The notes: a model not told the origin generated them from the sequence alone. 64,000 nt of DNA from Bacillus velezensis (GCF_001461825.1 NZ_LLZC01000012.1:836717-900716); one strand, 5' to 3'; counted from the stretch's first letter, positions 8,581-18,842 are shown. Made by a program: numbers and translations.

Positions 8581-8716
8581 TATGTTCACTCCTTTTTCTT
8601 TAGGCTTGTCATCCCGCATATTCTGCCCAAGATCGCCCTGATCATGCTGATGATTGTCTCTTACCGTTATTCAGTGTACAATGGGTGGGAGTTTGAATAG
8701 GCAGGAGGAAAAGGAA

Positions 8717-9415
8717 ATGAGTGTACATATAAACGCAGAAAAAGGCCAAATTGCGGATACAGTGCTTTTGCCGGGAGATCCGCTCCGAGCGAAATTTATT
8801 GCGGAAACTTATCTTGAAAATGTGGAATGCTATAATGAAGTCAGAGGAATGTACGGATTTACGGGTACATATAACGGCAAAAAAGTATCAGTCCAAGGCA
8901 CAGGCATGGGTGTTCCGTCTATCTCTATTTATGTGAATGAACTGATTCAAAGCTATGATGTTCAAAACTTAATCAGAGTCGGCTCATGCGGAGCCATCCG
9001 TAATGACGTGAAGGTCCGTGACGTGATTTTGGCTATGACGTCTTCAACGGATTCACAGATGAACCGTGTCGCCTTCGGCAGTGTAGATTATGCTCCTTGC
9101 GCAGACTTCGAACTGCTTCATAAAGCGTACCAGGAAGCGCAAAAAAACAATCTTCCCGTAGCGGTCGGGAGCGTATTCACCGCCGATCAGTTTTACAATG
9201 AAGACTCCCAAATCGAAAAGCTTGCCAGATACGGCGTGCTCGGCGTAGAGATGGAAACGACTGCTTTATATACGCTTGCCGCTAAATACGGCAAAAAAGC
9301 GCTGTCTATCCTGACTGTAAGCGATCACGTATTAACGGGAGAAGAAACAACGGCAGAAGAGCGTCAAACGACTTTTCATGATATGATTAAACTGGCGCTG
9401 CATACTGTATCGTAA
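8717..9415 (+). CDS. deoD: purine-nucleoside phosphorylase, DeoD type
   Basis: Splits purine (deoxy)ribonucleosides with phosphate into free base and (deoxy)ribose 1-phosphate for salvage. The 232-residue protein carries the hexameric PNP signature: [35 protein letters not shown] and the purine site [10 protein letters not shown] followed by TVSDH. The ATG at 8717 is placed by GGAGGAAAAGG just upstream; the frame is open further upstream without support. It ends at its own terminator. Confidence 0.97.
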   Translation: MSVHINAEKGQIADTVLLPGDPLRAKFIAETYLENVECYNEVRGMYGFTGTYNGKKVSVQGTGMGVPSISIYVNELIQSYDVQNLIRVGSCGAIRNDVKVRDVILAMTSSTDSQMNRVAFGSVDYAPCADFELLHKAYQEAQKNNLPVAVGSVFTADQFYNEDSQIEKLARYGVLGVEMETTALYTLAAKYGKKALSILTVSDHVLTGEETTAEERQTTFHDMIKLALHTVS

Positions 9416-9424
9416 ACTTGAGAT

Positions 9425-9459
9425 GAGGGTTATGCTGATTAAAGCAGCCCTCTTCTTTA
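9425..9459 (+). terminator. terminator after deoD
   Basis: GAGGG..GCTG / CAGC..CCTC imperfect hairpin followed by TTCTTT. Confidence 0.6.
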
Positions 9460-9498
9460 TGCATCGCCCTGATTCAAAAAAAGAAAGGTAAGTGTAAA

Positions 9499-10317
9499 AT
9501 GAAGAAATCCACTAAATGGTTCTCGCTCGCTGCCGCTCTCAGCGTAACCGCAATCGTGGGAACCGGCTGCAGCATTTCAGGCGGCGACAGCCACAAGGAC
9601 ACAAAAACAGCAGCTGAAACAAAACAATCAGATGACACATCAAGCAAAAAAACAACGAAGACAGAAAACAGCGATTTTGTATTGGAGAGCAAATATTTTA
9701 ATGATATTAAAGAAGTGAACGGGCTTGAGACCATTCAAAACCCGACAAATACACTTGCGCTCGTGAATAAGACATACACGCTGCCGGGAGATTATAAACC
9801 GAATGATCTCGTGATCCCGAAAGTCGAATTTTCTTTTACTGAGAAAATCGAGAAACGATATATCCGCAAACCTGCCGCCGATGCTTTGGCGGAACTATTC
9901 AGCGCCGGGAAAAAAGAAGGTTATGACCTGGTTGCCGTTTCAGGATACCGCTCTTATGACAGACAGAAAGTTATTTTCGATAATGAAGTCAGTCTGAAAG
10001 GTGAAAAAAAGGCCAAAGAAGCCGTCGCATATCCGGGGCAAAGCGAACACCAGACGGGGCTTGCCATGGACATTTCCAGCAAAAGCAACGGATATGAGCT
10101 GAATGAAGCGTTCGGAAACACGGCGGACGGCAAATGGGTGAAAGACCATGCGTATGAATACGGCTTTATCATCCGCTATCCTAAAGGCAAAGAAAATGTC
10201 ACAAAGTATGAGTATGAACCATGGCATTTACGCTATGTAGGCAAAAAAGCGGCAAAAGCCATCCATGACCATCAATTAACGCTTGAAGAATATTTTAATG
10301 AAGTAAAGAAAGTGTAA
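9499..10317 (+). CDS. yodJ: D,D-carboxypeptidase lipoprotein YodJ (VanY family)
   Basis: A membrane-anchored lipoprotein that should remove the terminal D-alanine from peptidoglycan stem peptides. The signal ends in a lipobox-like VGTGC with Cys24 as the lipidated residue, followed by a long Ser/Thr/Lys-rich linker. The VanY/DacB-type zinc centre is visible in SGYRSYDRQ, SEHQTGLAMDI (His and Asp ligands) and EPWHLRYVG (catalytic Glu and ligand His). The length of 272 fits the Bacillus YodJ proteins. Confidence 0.9.
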   Translation: MKKSTKWFSLAAALSVTAIVGTGCSISGGDSHKDTKTAAETKQSDDTSSKKTTKTENSDFVLESKYFNDIKEVNGLETIQNPTNTLALVNKTYTLPGDYKPNDLVIPKVEFSFTEKIEKRYIRKPAADALAELFSAGKKEGYDLVAVSGYRSYDRQKVIFDNEVSLKGEKKAKEAVAYPGQSEHQTGLAMDISSKSNGYELNEAFGNTADGKWVKDHAYEYGFIIRYPKGKENVTKYEYEPWHLRYVGKKAAKAIHDHQLTLEEYFNEVKKV

Positions 10318-10324
10318 TGAGAAG

Positions 10325-10361
10325 AAGCCCGCTTGAAAAATAGAAAGCGGGCTTTCTTTAT
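10325..10361 (+). terminator. terminator between convergent yodJ and yodI
   Basis: AAGCCCGCTT / AAGCGGGCTT hairpin followed by TCTTTATT. Confidence 0.8.
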
Positions 10362-10612
10362 TACCAGAAGAGTAAACCTCCAAGCGCAAATCCGGTAATT
10401 AAACCAAGGCCGATACCGTAGGCTGCTCCCCAGCCTCCCCAGCCTCCCCAATAGCCGAACCCGTATCCTCTGTGACGGCCGCCGACAGGGGCGATATACA
10501 CTTTGCTATTAGTCACCCGTACGATTCTTCCGACGTGGACTCTGCCGTTTCGTTCTGTAATTCTTGCTACTTTTCCCTGGTGCTGCCGGCAAAGATGATA
10601 ATAGTTTTGCAT
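10361..10612 (-). CDS. yodI: YodI, glycine/tryptophan-rich protein, probably spore-associated
   Basis: An 83-residue protein: a basic first half (HLCRQHQGKVARITERNG, an Hfq/KOW-like strand pattern) and a Gly/Trp/Tyr-rich second half (GFGYWGGWGGWGAAYGIG) ending in a hydrophobic GFALGGLLFW. The composition is typical of small Bacillus spore coat proteins, and YodI is listed, as I recall, among mother-cell-expressed spore proteins. On the minus strand upstream, AC, 15 bp, then CATAGAAAG resembles a sigma-K promoter. The start is ATG behind AGGAGGAG. Confidence 0.75.
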   Translation of the reverse strand: MQNYYHLCRQHQGKVARITERNGRVHVGRIVRVTNSKVYIAPVGGRHRGYGFGYWGGWGGWGAAYGIGLGLITGFALGGLLFW

Positions 10613-10704
10613 CTTTTCTCCTCCTATCCAACCTATCTTTCTATGTCAGCTTATGATAGAGTGCGGTAAAAAGGTTGGACGAAAATAGGAGGACAATCGC
10701 CGTT

Positions 10705-11406
10705 TTACTTGTAAGCGACAAAAGCGCAGTGTCCCATATATTCACGGTACGTCTGCATAAGCTCGTAATGAGCCGTCAGCGTATCGTAGTGAACCGGCTG
10801 AATAACTGGCGATAAATCCATTTCTGTAGTCGGCTCCTGCGCATTGTTTTCATAGACAGCGGGAATGAAATCCGCTTTCTGAAAGCCTTGCTGAAGCAAT
10901 CTCTGTTTCCATGCCGTTTCATCCTGCAATACGGTAAAACCGTAGAAGTCTTTTATCTGCGTGATGGCGTTTTCCGGCATGGGCTTTTGTAAAGCAGCTT
11001 CAATGCCGATCAGCATACCCCCGGGTTTAAGGACCCGCAGGATTTCAGACAGCGATGCATCAAGATTTGAAAAGGTGAGAACTGATTCGGAAAGAACGGC
11101 GGAAAATTGATTTTCAGCAAACGGAAGCCGCTCAAGCTCCGCCAAATAGCCCGGAATGGTTAAGCCTTCAGCGGCAAATCGTTTTGCTGCTTTTTCAAGC
11201 ATAAGGGGGTCCTTATCAACACAGGTGACGGGATACAGCAGGTGGCCGAGATAAGCGGCCGTCTGTCCCGTTCCGCAGCCGGCGTCAAGAATCGGTTCGC
11301 CAGGAGGAGGAGCCGCTTTTGTGAGAACGGTTTTGGAAAAAGCGAGTCCGCCGGGGTGAGCCCCTCCGACTCCGAATAAGGACAGCATATCTAAATATTT
11401 GCTCAA
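10705..11406 (-). CDS. yodH: SAM-dependent methyltransferase YodH
   Basis: A class I methyltransferase. The AdoMet site is visible as LDAGCGTGQTA (motif I), with VDKDP at the end of strand 2 and the PFAENQFSAVLSE segment at strand 4; RVLKPGGMLIG is the typical post-motif. I start the gene at TTG 11406, directly behind AAGGAGG, giving 233 residues, the length I expect for YodH; the frame is open further upstream but has no ribosome site. The substrate is unknown. Confidence 0.82.
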   Translation of the reverse strand: MSKYLDMLSLFGVGGAHPGGLAFSKTVLTKAAPPPGEPILDAGCGTGQTAAYLGHLLYPVTCVDKDPLMLEKAAKRFAAEGLTIPGYLAELERLPFAENQFSAVLSESVLTFSNLDASLSEILRVLKPGGMLIGIEAALQKPMPENAITQIKDFYGFTVLQDETAWKQRLLQQGFQKADFIPAVYENNAQEPTTEMDLSPVIQPVHYDTLTAHYELMQTYREYMGHCAFVAYK

Positions 11407-11552
11407 AGGCCGAATCCTCCTTTTTTCCTCAGCATATGTTGAGAGAAAAGCATAGGTTTGGGTAAACGGGAAAGAAGGGCGCCTCACGTTTGAAGTTGAC
11501 GAATGAGCGTTCGTCTATGATAATAATGTAAGAATAAAAAGGTGGTGTTTTC

Positions 11553-12956
11553 TTGAAGCGGCAATTTAAACTGTTTTTTATTATATTGATCACCGCGGTC
11601 GCAGCCTCGGCGCTTACGCTGTTTATCACGGGCAATACGACCATTTTCGGACAAGGCTCGGCTGCTTTGACGAACAGCAAATTTGAGAAATTCAATAAAG
11701 CCTACGAGCAGATTAAAAGTGATTACTACCAAAAAACAGATGACAGCAAATTAGTAGACGGAGCGATAAAAGGCATGATCAGTTCCCTGAATGATCCATA
11801 TTCTTCTTATATGGACCCGCAGGAAGGAAAGTCTTTTGAAGAAACAATTTCCGCTTCGTTTGAAGGCATCGGCGCACAAGTGGAAGAAAAGGACGGCAGC
11901 ATCCTGATCGTATCGCCGATTAAAGGGTCACCCGCGGAAAAAGCGGGGGTTAAACCGAATGACCAGATCTTGAAGGTCAACGGCAAAAGCGTTAAAGGCC
12001 TTAATGTAAACGAAGCCGTCGCATTAATCCGCGGCAAAAAGGGAACAAACGTCAAGCTTGTGCTGCACAGAGCGGGTGTCGGCGATCTGAACCTGTCGAT
12101 CAAACGTGACACCATTCCGGTTGAAACGGTGTACTCTGAAATGAAAAAAGGAGACATCGGCGAAATCCAAATCACATCCTTCTCCGAATCGACGGCAAAA
12201 GAGCTGAATTCAGCCATTGACAGCCTCGAAAAACAAGGAGCGAAAGGATACATTCTCGATTTAAGGGGCAACCCGGGCGGACTGATGGATGAAGCCATCA
12301 AAATGAGCAACATGTTTATCGATAAAGGGAAAAATATCATGCAGGTCGAATACAAAGACGGCACGAAAGAGGTCATGAAAGCGACGAAAGAGCGAAAAGT
12401 GACAAAACCGACAGTCGTCCTCGTCAATGACGGCACCGCGAGCGCCGCGGAAATCATGTCGGCTGCGCTGCATGAATCATCGGGCATTCCGCTGATCGGC
12501 GAGAAAACGTTCGGAAAAGGAACCGTACAGACGGCAAAAGATTACAGCGACGGTTCTACCGTTAAACTGACAATCGCTAAATGGCTGACAGCGGACGGAG
12601 AGTGGATTCATAAAAAAGGCATCAAACCGCAATATCAGGTTAAGCTTCCTGAATATGCGAACCTGCCGTATTTAGATGCGAAAAAAACATACAAATACGG
12701 GGATTCCGGAACCACCGTCACCAATGCGCAAAAAATGATGAAAGCGCTGGGGTACAGCGTGAAAGTAAACGGCACGTATGATAAAGCATTTGAACAAGCC
12801 GTTAAACAATTCCAAGCAAAAGAGAAACTGAAACAAACAGGCATTGTAACGGGAGACACAACGGCAAAATTGATGACGGATCTGCAAAAACAGCTTGCGG
12901 ACAACGATACACAAATGAAAAAAGCCGTTGAAACATTAAATAAGAATATGAAATAG
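11553..12956 (+). CDS. ctpA: carboxy-terminal processing protease CtpA
   Basis: An S41 serine protease anchored in the membrane by an N-terminal helix (residues about 5-27) with its body outside. Domain order: N-terminal CTP domain, PDZ (ISASFEGIGAQVEEK to HRAG, about 100-185), catalytic core with DGTASAAEIM (nucleophile Ser) and the Lys of GEKTFGKGTVQ, then a C-terminal peptidoglycan-binding domain (YGDSGTTVTNAQKMMKALG onward). The length of 467 fits B. subtilis CtpA. The start is TTG at 11553 behind AAAAGGTGGTG. Confidence 0.95.
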   Translation: MKRQFKLFFIILITAVAASALTLFITGNTTIFGQGSAALTNSKFEKFNKAYEQIKSDYYQKTDDSKLVDGAIKGMISSLNDPYSSYMDPQEGKSFEETISASFEGIGAQVEEKDGSILIVSPIKGSPAEKAGVKPNDQILKVNGKSVKGLNVNEAVALIRGKKGTNVKLVLHRAGVGDLNLSIKRDTIPVETVYSEMKKGDIGEIQITSFSESTAKELNSAIDSLEKQGAKGYILDLRGNPGGLMDEAIKMSNMFIDKGKNIMQVEYKDGTKEVMKATKERKVTKPTVVLVNDGTASAAEIMSAALHESSGIPLIGEKTFGKGTVQTAKDYSDGSTVKLTIAKWLTADGEWIHKKGIKPQYQVKLPEYANLPYLDAKKTYKYGDSGTTVTNAQKMMKALGYSVKVNGTYDKAFEQAVKQFQAKEKLKQTGIVTGDTTAKLMTDLQKQLADNDTQMKKAVETLNKNMK

Positions 12957-12960
12957 TAAA

Positions 12961-12998
12961 AAACACCCGATGCGTCGCTCGCGCATTGGGTGTTTTTT
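12961..12998 (+). terminator. terminator after ctpA
   Basis: AACACCCGATGCG / CGCATTGGGTGTT hairpin followed by TTTT; also lies between ctpA and the convergent regulator. Confidence 0.85.
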
Positions 12999-13016
12999 GT
13001 TTGCGAAAAGCCCGTC

Positions 13017-13742
13017 TTATGTCGTTTCCTGTTCAAAAAGGTGGCTGTTCGCCTGAATGAAAAACTGTGATTGCTCATAGTGATAGGTGACTTTTGAGTA
13101 GTCAAACGGCTGGCCGTTGGTTAAATGAAAAATCGTTTCAACGCAAAGCTTAGGCGCTCCTGTAAACAGACCTAAGTACTCCGCTTCTTCCTCATTTAAC
13201 ATCCCCGCGTACAGATATAAATCTGAAAAACCGCGCTTTAACCCGAGACCTTCTCTAATATAATCAAATATTGATTCTGCCACGATCTCTTTATTCAAAT
13301 ACGTAATAATCGATTTGTTGTAAAATGACTCTTCGATACACAATGTCAGCCCGTCAATATATCTGATTCGCTTAACATAATACACGTCGCCGTCAGGCGG
13401 CATATTCAGATTTTGGGCAGCCTCAGGCGTGGGTTTTCTCACTTCCAGCGCTAATAATTTGGAAGTGACATTAAAATCTTCAAGTGATTCTTTAAATCCC
13501 TGATTAGAAAGCAGACTGATATACCCTTTTCTTTTATTCCGTCTGACAAAAATGCCGCTTCCCCTCACTTGAAACACAATCCCCTTTTTTTCTAATAAAT
13601 CCAAGGACTTGGTGATCGTGCTTTTGCTCACGTTAAACCGGGTCATTAAGGTTTGCAGCACAGGCAGTTTATCCCCTTGCTGCAGCTGATGTTCTTCTAT
13701 GTATTTTTCAATATCTATCGCGATTTGCTGGTATTTTAACAT
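13017..13742 (-). CDS. GntR/HutC-family repressor of the adjacent glycosidase locus (YydK-like)
   Basis: A 241-residue regulator with an N-terminal winged helix (about residues 8-70, with DKLPVLQTLMTRFNVSKSTITK as the recognition part) and a C-terminal UTRA ligand domain (VYYVKRIRYIDGLTLCIEES). The sequence is close to B. subtilis YydK as I remember it. The second ATG (13742) is preferred because GAGG is 6 nt upstream of it and touches the first ATG. It is divergent from the GH1 gene and very likely binds the palindrome in that promoter, with a phosphorylated sugar as inducer. Confidence 0.8.
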   Translation of the reverse strand: MLKYQQIAIDIEKYIEEHQLQQGDKLPVLQTLMTRFNVSKSTITKSLDLLEKKGIVFQVRGSGIFVRRNKRKGYISLLSNQGFKESLEDFNVTSKLLALEVRKPTPEAAQNLNMPPDGDVYYVKRIRYIDGLTLCIEESFYNKSIITYLNKEIVAESIFDYIREGLGLKRGFSDLYLYAGMLNEEEAEYLGLFTGAPKLCVETIFHLTNGQPFDYSKVTYHYEQSQFFIQANSHLFEQETT

Positions 13743-13839
13743 ATACATTCCTCATTCATTTATTGTCCCGCTTCTTTCAGAATTATAGCATAATCGTTTT
13801 TAAAAGCCATTTCGTAAATTAACTATAATTGTTTATGTA

Positions 13840-13868
13840 TTGATAAATTATACCGGTACAATTATAAT
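13840..13868 (+). promoter_or_regulatory. GH1 promoter with palindromic operator in its spacer
   Basis: -35 TTGATA (13840-13845), exactly 17 bp, then -10 TATAAT (13863-13868). The spacer is occupied by AATTATACCGGTACAATT (13846-13863), a palindrome with one mismatched pair, which is the expected operator type for HutC-family GntR repressors. Binding would block RNA polymerase. Confidence 0.75.
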
Positions 13869-13988
13869 GTAAACGTATAATATGAAAATAAAGGCAGGAA
13901 TTCTTCTACACTATCGAAGCGGATGCTTGAAGCGGCTGCAGTGCATTTATTCGGCATGCAAGCGGCAGTCAAATAAAGGAGGATATAA

Positions 13989-15434
<1,446 letters not shown>

Positions 15435-15448
15435 AGGTGTAAAAAGGG

Positions 15449-15480
15449 AAGGCTTCACCGTTGTGTGAAGCCGGCTTTTT
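15449..15480 (+). terminator. terminator after the GH1 gene
   Basis: GGCTTCAC / GTGAAGCC hairpin followed by GGCTTTTT. Confidence 0.7.
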
Positions 15481-15491
15481 ATCAGTATTTT

Positions 15492-15505
15492 TGAAAGCGC
15501 ATTCA
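15492..15505 (+). promoter_or_regulatory. candidate CcpA cre site upstream of the GH30 gene
   Basis: TGAAAGCGCATTCA matches the cre consensus TGWAANCGNTNWCA with a single mismatch (A for T at position 10). It lies 77 bp before the GH30 start, suggesting glucose repression. Confidence 0.6.
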
Positions 15506-15581
15506 TTCAAGCGGGAAGGAGGTGACTGTCCGGCTTTTCATTTAGGATCGCTTATAAAAATAAGGAAAGGGATGGTGGCTC

Positions 15582-17057
15582 ATGTTTTTTAAAAAAGGTC
15601 TGCACATGACGCTGGTTTTTCTTATGTTTTTCTTTTTCATATCAAGCAGCATGACCGAAGTGTATGCGGCTGATCGGAAGGCTTCAGACAAAAACAAAGT
15701 AAGGGTGTGGTTCAGTTCTGAAAAAGATCCGGCTTCCCGTACGTGGTATGACGGGCCGCAGGAAGTGAAATACGCCTTAGACGAACAAACACCGCTTACA
15801 TTGACAAAAAAGAAGGCTTCTGACACCGCCGCCGTGTATATTGATCCGTCGCGCCGCTATCAAAGTGTGTTAGGCGTAGGATCGTCCCTGGAAGAATCCA
15901 CAATCCATAATTTATCAAAAATGACACCCGCAAAAAGAAAAGAAGTGCTGAAAAAACTGGTTGATCCCAAAGATGGTATCGGCATGGACGTTATGCGCAT
16001 AACAATCGGGACATCTGATTTTACGGCACAGGAATTTTATACGTATGATGATATGCCTGAAGGCCAAACAGATCCTAAGCTCCGTCATTTCTCGATCCAA
16101 AAGGATATTGATTTACACATTACAGCAACCATCAAGGAAGCGCTGGCGATAAATCCGGAACTGAAAATCATTGCTTCACCGTGGAGCCCGCCGGCTTGGA
16201 TGAAAACGAATGAAAACCTTAAGCGGGGAAAGCTGAAAGATAAATATATCGGCGAACTGGCCGTTTACTTCCGCAAATTTATTGAGGCGTACGAAAAGCA
16301 AGGAATTCCGATTTATGCCATGACCCTTCAAAATGAACCTTTGCTGGAAATCGACTATCCGAGCATGTATATGTCGCCGTCTCAGCAGCGCAAACTGGCA
16401 CTGGCCTTAAAAAAAGAAATGAAAAAACACGTAATTGACACGAAAATTTGGATTTATGATCACAATGCGAGCGGGGCGTGGAACTATATTCCGCCGATTT
16501 TAGATGATAAAAAAGGAAACCGGGCGGCAGACGGCATCGCTTTTCACGATTATGACGGTGACCTTTCCGTCATGTCGGAGATCGGAAAGAGATATCCTGA
16601 TCAATCTATTCACTTAACGGAGCGGTCTATCTGGGGGACGGCAGGGGCGGACCGGATCGCGCAGTATTTCCGCAACGGCGCGTCGAGCTACAATGCGTGG
16701 GTGACGATGCTCGACAGTCAAATCAAGACGCATCATTGGATAGGCACCCCAGACCCGACGCTGTTTATTCAGGATGCTAAAAACCCTGACCGCTATTGGA
16801 ATATCCCGATCTTTCATATGACAGGCAACTTTTCAAAATTTATCGACCGGGGAGCAAAGCGGATAGAAAGTAATTACGGCTCCAAAAACACAGTCTCGAA
16901 TGTATCGTTCCTTAATCCTGATCAATCCATTGTGACAGTCGTAATCAACCAGACATCCGCCGACCAAAAATTCCATGTCGTTTCAGAAAATCGGCAGTTT
17001 GAAGCCGTCATCCCGGCTAAAACCGTGGCTACCTACAAATGGAAGCAAAAAAAGTAA
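15582..17057 (+). CDS. secreted GH30 glycosidase (glucosylceramidase / beta-1,6-glucanase type)
   Basis: A 491-residue exported enzyme with a signal peptide (residues 1-29, hydrophobic core TLVFLMFFFFISSS, cleavage likely after VYA). The GH30 (beta/alpha)8 barrel shows acid/base E252 (LQNEP) and nucleophile E347 (HLTERSIWG), followed by the small beta-domain typical of the family (VSFLNPDQSIVTVVINQ). It is unlike the B. subtilis glucuronoxylanase XynC; the substrate is more likely a beta-1,6- or beta-1,3-linked glucan or glucoside. Together with the upstream GH1 it forms an extracellular-intracellular degradation pair. The exact substrate is unproven. Confidence 0.82.
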   Translation: MFFKKGLHMTLVFLMFFFFISSSMTEVYAADRKASDKNKVRVWFSSEKDPASRTWYDGPQEVKYALDEQTPLTLTKKKASDTAAVYIDPSRRYQSVLGVGSSLEESTIHNLSKMTPAKRKEVLKKLVDPKDGIGMDVMRITIGTSDFTAQEFYTYDDMPEGQTDPKLRHFSIQKDIDLHITATIKEALAINPELKIIASPWSPPAWMKTNENLKRGKLKDKYIGELAVYFRKFIEAYEKQGIPIYAMTLQNEPLLEIDYPSMYMSPSQQRKLALALKKEMKKHVIDTKIWIYDHNASGAWNYIPPILDDKKGNRAADGIAFHDYDGDLSVMSEIGKRYPDQSIHLTERSIWGTAGADRIAQYFRNGASSYNAWVTMLDSQIKTHHWIGTPDPTLFIQDAKNPDRYWNIPIFHMTGNFSKFIDRGAKRIESNYGSKNTVSNVSFLNPDQSIVTVVINQTSADQKFHVVSENRQFEAVIPAKTVATYKWKQKK

Positions 17058-17058
17058 A

Positions 17059-17088
17059 AACCGGCACATTTACGTGCCGGCTTCTTTC
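17059..17088. terminator. bidirectional terminator between GH30 gene and yodF
   Basis: AACCGGCAC / GTGCCGG hairpin, TTCTTT on the plus side and TTTTTAC on the minus side. Confidence 0.8.
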
Positions 17089-17090
17089 TG

Positions 17091-18581
17091 TTAAGCGCCT
17101 TTTTGGTTCAGTTGATCAGAAGGCGCTTTATTGAATAAACCGTCTTTGACGGCGTTTGAAGCCGCTTTTTTTACAAAAAACGGGTTAAGGATAATAACGG
17201 CTGCCATGTTAGCGGTCAAACCCCAAAAGCCTTCATATATACCGTGGGCGGATTGGGTGATATTTACCGTGAATGTCACGATAAGACCGACGAGAAGACC
17301 GATAATTGTCGCTTCTTTCGTTTGATTCTTCCAAAACAGACTGACGGCGATAGCCGGAAAGATCTGAACCATGCCGGAAACACCGAGAAGCTGAAGGGTA
17401 ACGAGCGCAGTCGGGAACAGCATGCCGAATAAAAGCGCGAGCCCGATGACGACAAATACCATTGAACGGGTGATCATCGTCAGCTTGCTTGGTGACACAT
17501 TCGGGTGAATCAAATCCCGATATAAGTTATTCGCAAATAAGTTTGATGCTCCGATGGCCATGATAGAGCAGGGAATCAATGACGCAAGGGCAATCGTGGA
17601 GTAAGCAAAGCCCTGCGCGACCCCGCCGTAAGACGTTTGAATCAGCTTCAATAAAGCGAGCCGCGGATTGGTATCTTCCGGCAGGACAAGAAACGCGATA
17701 AAGCCGAGAAAAATAACAAGAATCAAAACAATATTATAAAGCGGCAGAAACATGCTGTTTTTGCGGACGGCATCTGCGCTTTTTGCCGTAAATACGCCGG
17801 TTGCCGCATGCGCCCACATAAAGAGCGCCAGCGCAGATACGATGGAAGCTGTGATAAACCAAGGAATTCCTTTCGGCCCCGAGTCCGGGATCGTCAGCAT
17901 TTGCGGCGCTTTTTCAGCCAAAGTGTGAATCATCGGCGTCCAGCCGTGAAAATGGATCAGCGGGAGTGAGACGACCATAAACAGCATAATCACCCACACG
18001 AGAATGTCTTTAATAATCGCCGTAAACGTCGGCCCTTTAATTCCGCTGAAAAAAGTATACAGCGCTACAAGAATAAAAGAGATGATGACGACCATATTGA
18101 CATTAATGACACCCGTTCCGGCCACCTGAAGCGTATCTTGAATTCCGCTCAACTGGAGACAAATATAAGGAATGAGCATAAGAACGCCGACAATCGCGAC
18201 AAGACTGGCCAAAAGTTTACTGTCAAAACGCTCACGGGCATAATCGGCAAGTGTCGTTAATTTGTGTATTTTTGCCACTTTCCACAGCTTCGGCAGAAAG
18301 AAATAAGCGATAAAATACGCCAAAACAGAATACGGGATTGCAAAAAAAGCAACGCTTCCCCCTGTGTAGGCTGTGCTTGTTAAGCCTAAAAACGTATAAG
18401 CCGTATAAAGATCCGCGCCGACTAAAAACCAGACGAGGAGCCCCCCGAACCGTCTGCCGCCGACAGACCATTCCTCAACAGAAGTGCGTGATGATTTGTC
18501 TCTCCCGGCTATAAAGCCGATGCAGACAACGGTTAAAACGATGACGGCTGTAATGATCAATGCTGTTATATTTGCGGGCAT
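17091..18581 (-). CDS. yodF: sodium:solute symporter YodF
   Basis: A 496-residue transporter of the SSS family with about 13 membrane helices; the early GGRRFGGLLVWFLVGADLYTAYTFLG segment is characteristic. Substrates in this group are amino acids or carboxylates such as proline, pantothenate or monocarboxylates; the one here is unknown. Its ATG overlaps the TGA of the upstream DUF3311 gene by one base (TGATG), so the two are co-translated. A TnrA-type box before the pair suggests nitrogen-dependent control, in line with my recollection that yodF belongs to the TnrA regulon. Confidence 0.85.
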   Translation of the reverse strand: MPANITALIITAVIVLTVVCIGFIAGRDKSSRTSVEEWSVGGRRFGGLLVWFLVGADLYTAYTFLGLTSTAYTGGSVAFFAIPYSVLAYFIAYFFLPKLWKVAKIHKLTTLADYARERFDSKLLASLVAIVGVLMLIPYICLQLSGIQDTLQVAGTGVINVNMVVIISFILVALYTFFSGIKGPTFTAIIKDILVWVIMLFMVVSLPLIHFHGWTPMIHTLAEKAPQMLTIPDSGPKGIPWFITASIVSALALFMWAHAATGVFTAKSADAVRKNSMFLPLYNIVLILVIFLGFIAFLVLPEDTNPRLALLKLIQTSYGGVAQGFAYSTIALASLIPCSIMAIGASNLFANNLYRDLIHPNVSPSKLTMITRSMVFVVIGLALLFGMLFPTALVTLQLLGVSGMVQIFPAIAVSLFWKNQTKEATIIGLLVGLIVTFTVNITQSAHGIYEGFWGLTANMAAVIILNPFFVKKAASNAVKDGLFNKAPSDQLNQKGA

Positions 18582-18781
18582 CAGTCCAGTCCTCCTTGTT
18601 TCTTCTGCAGCCTATAAATAAGAAACGAACATAATGGAGTGACTGCGATCCATAAAAGCAGCCAGAAATGAAAAAAAGGCAGCCCGATAATGATCGGATG
18701 AACCCGATTAGCGACTGACAGCAGGGCCAGCTGGCTGAAAGGGATTAAGATGAGAACGAAAATTAGTGCTTTTCTGACCAT
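18581..18781 (-). CDS. DUF3311 small membrane protein, partner of YodF
   Basis: A 66-residue protein with two membrane helices (ALIFVLILIPFSQLALLSV and FHFWLLLWIAVTPLCSFLIY) and a short charged tail. DUF3311 proteins are regularly encoded directly before SSS symporters (compare YhjC-YhjB in B. subtilis) and probably assist or form part of the carrier. The ATG follows GGAGGAAAG. Confidence 0.8.
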   Translation of the reverse strand: MVRKALIFVLILIPFSQLALLSVANRVHPIIIGLPFFHFWLLLWIAVTPLCSFLIYRLQKKQGGLD

Positions 18782-18825
18782 TTACTTTCCTCCTGAAACT
18801 TGATAATGCTCCTTATCATAGCAGG

Positions 18826-18842
18826 TGTCAGAAAAGATCACA
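18826..18842. promoter_or_regulatory. TnrA-type box before the yodF operon
   Basis: TGTCAGAAAAGATCACA matches the TnrA consensus TGTNANAWWWTNTNACA at all but one fixed position. On the minus strand a TATGAT -10 lies at 18820-18815, which would put the box across the -35 region; whether it activates or represses cannot be told from sequence. Confidence 0.65.

Noticed and set aside
10621..10691. Inverted repeat (CTCCTAT and TCCAACCT arms) that could hide the yodI ribosome site
   Set aside because: A sigma-K-like promoter lies between the arms, so only one arm would be in the mRNA; kept only as a curiosity.
11807..12487. 226-codon minus-strand frame inside ctpA
   Set aside because: Fully opposite a well-supported protease gene; a reading-frame shadow.
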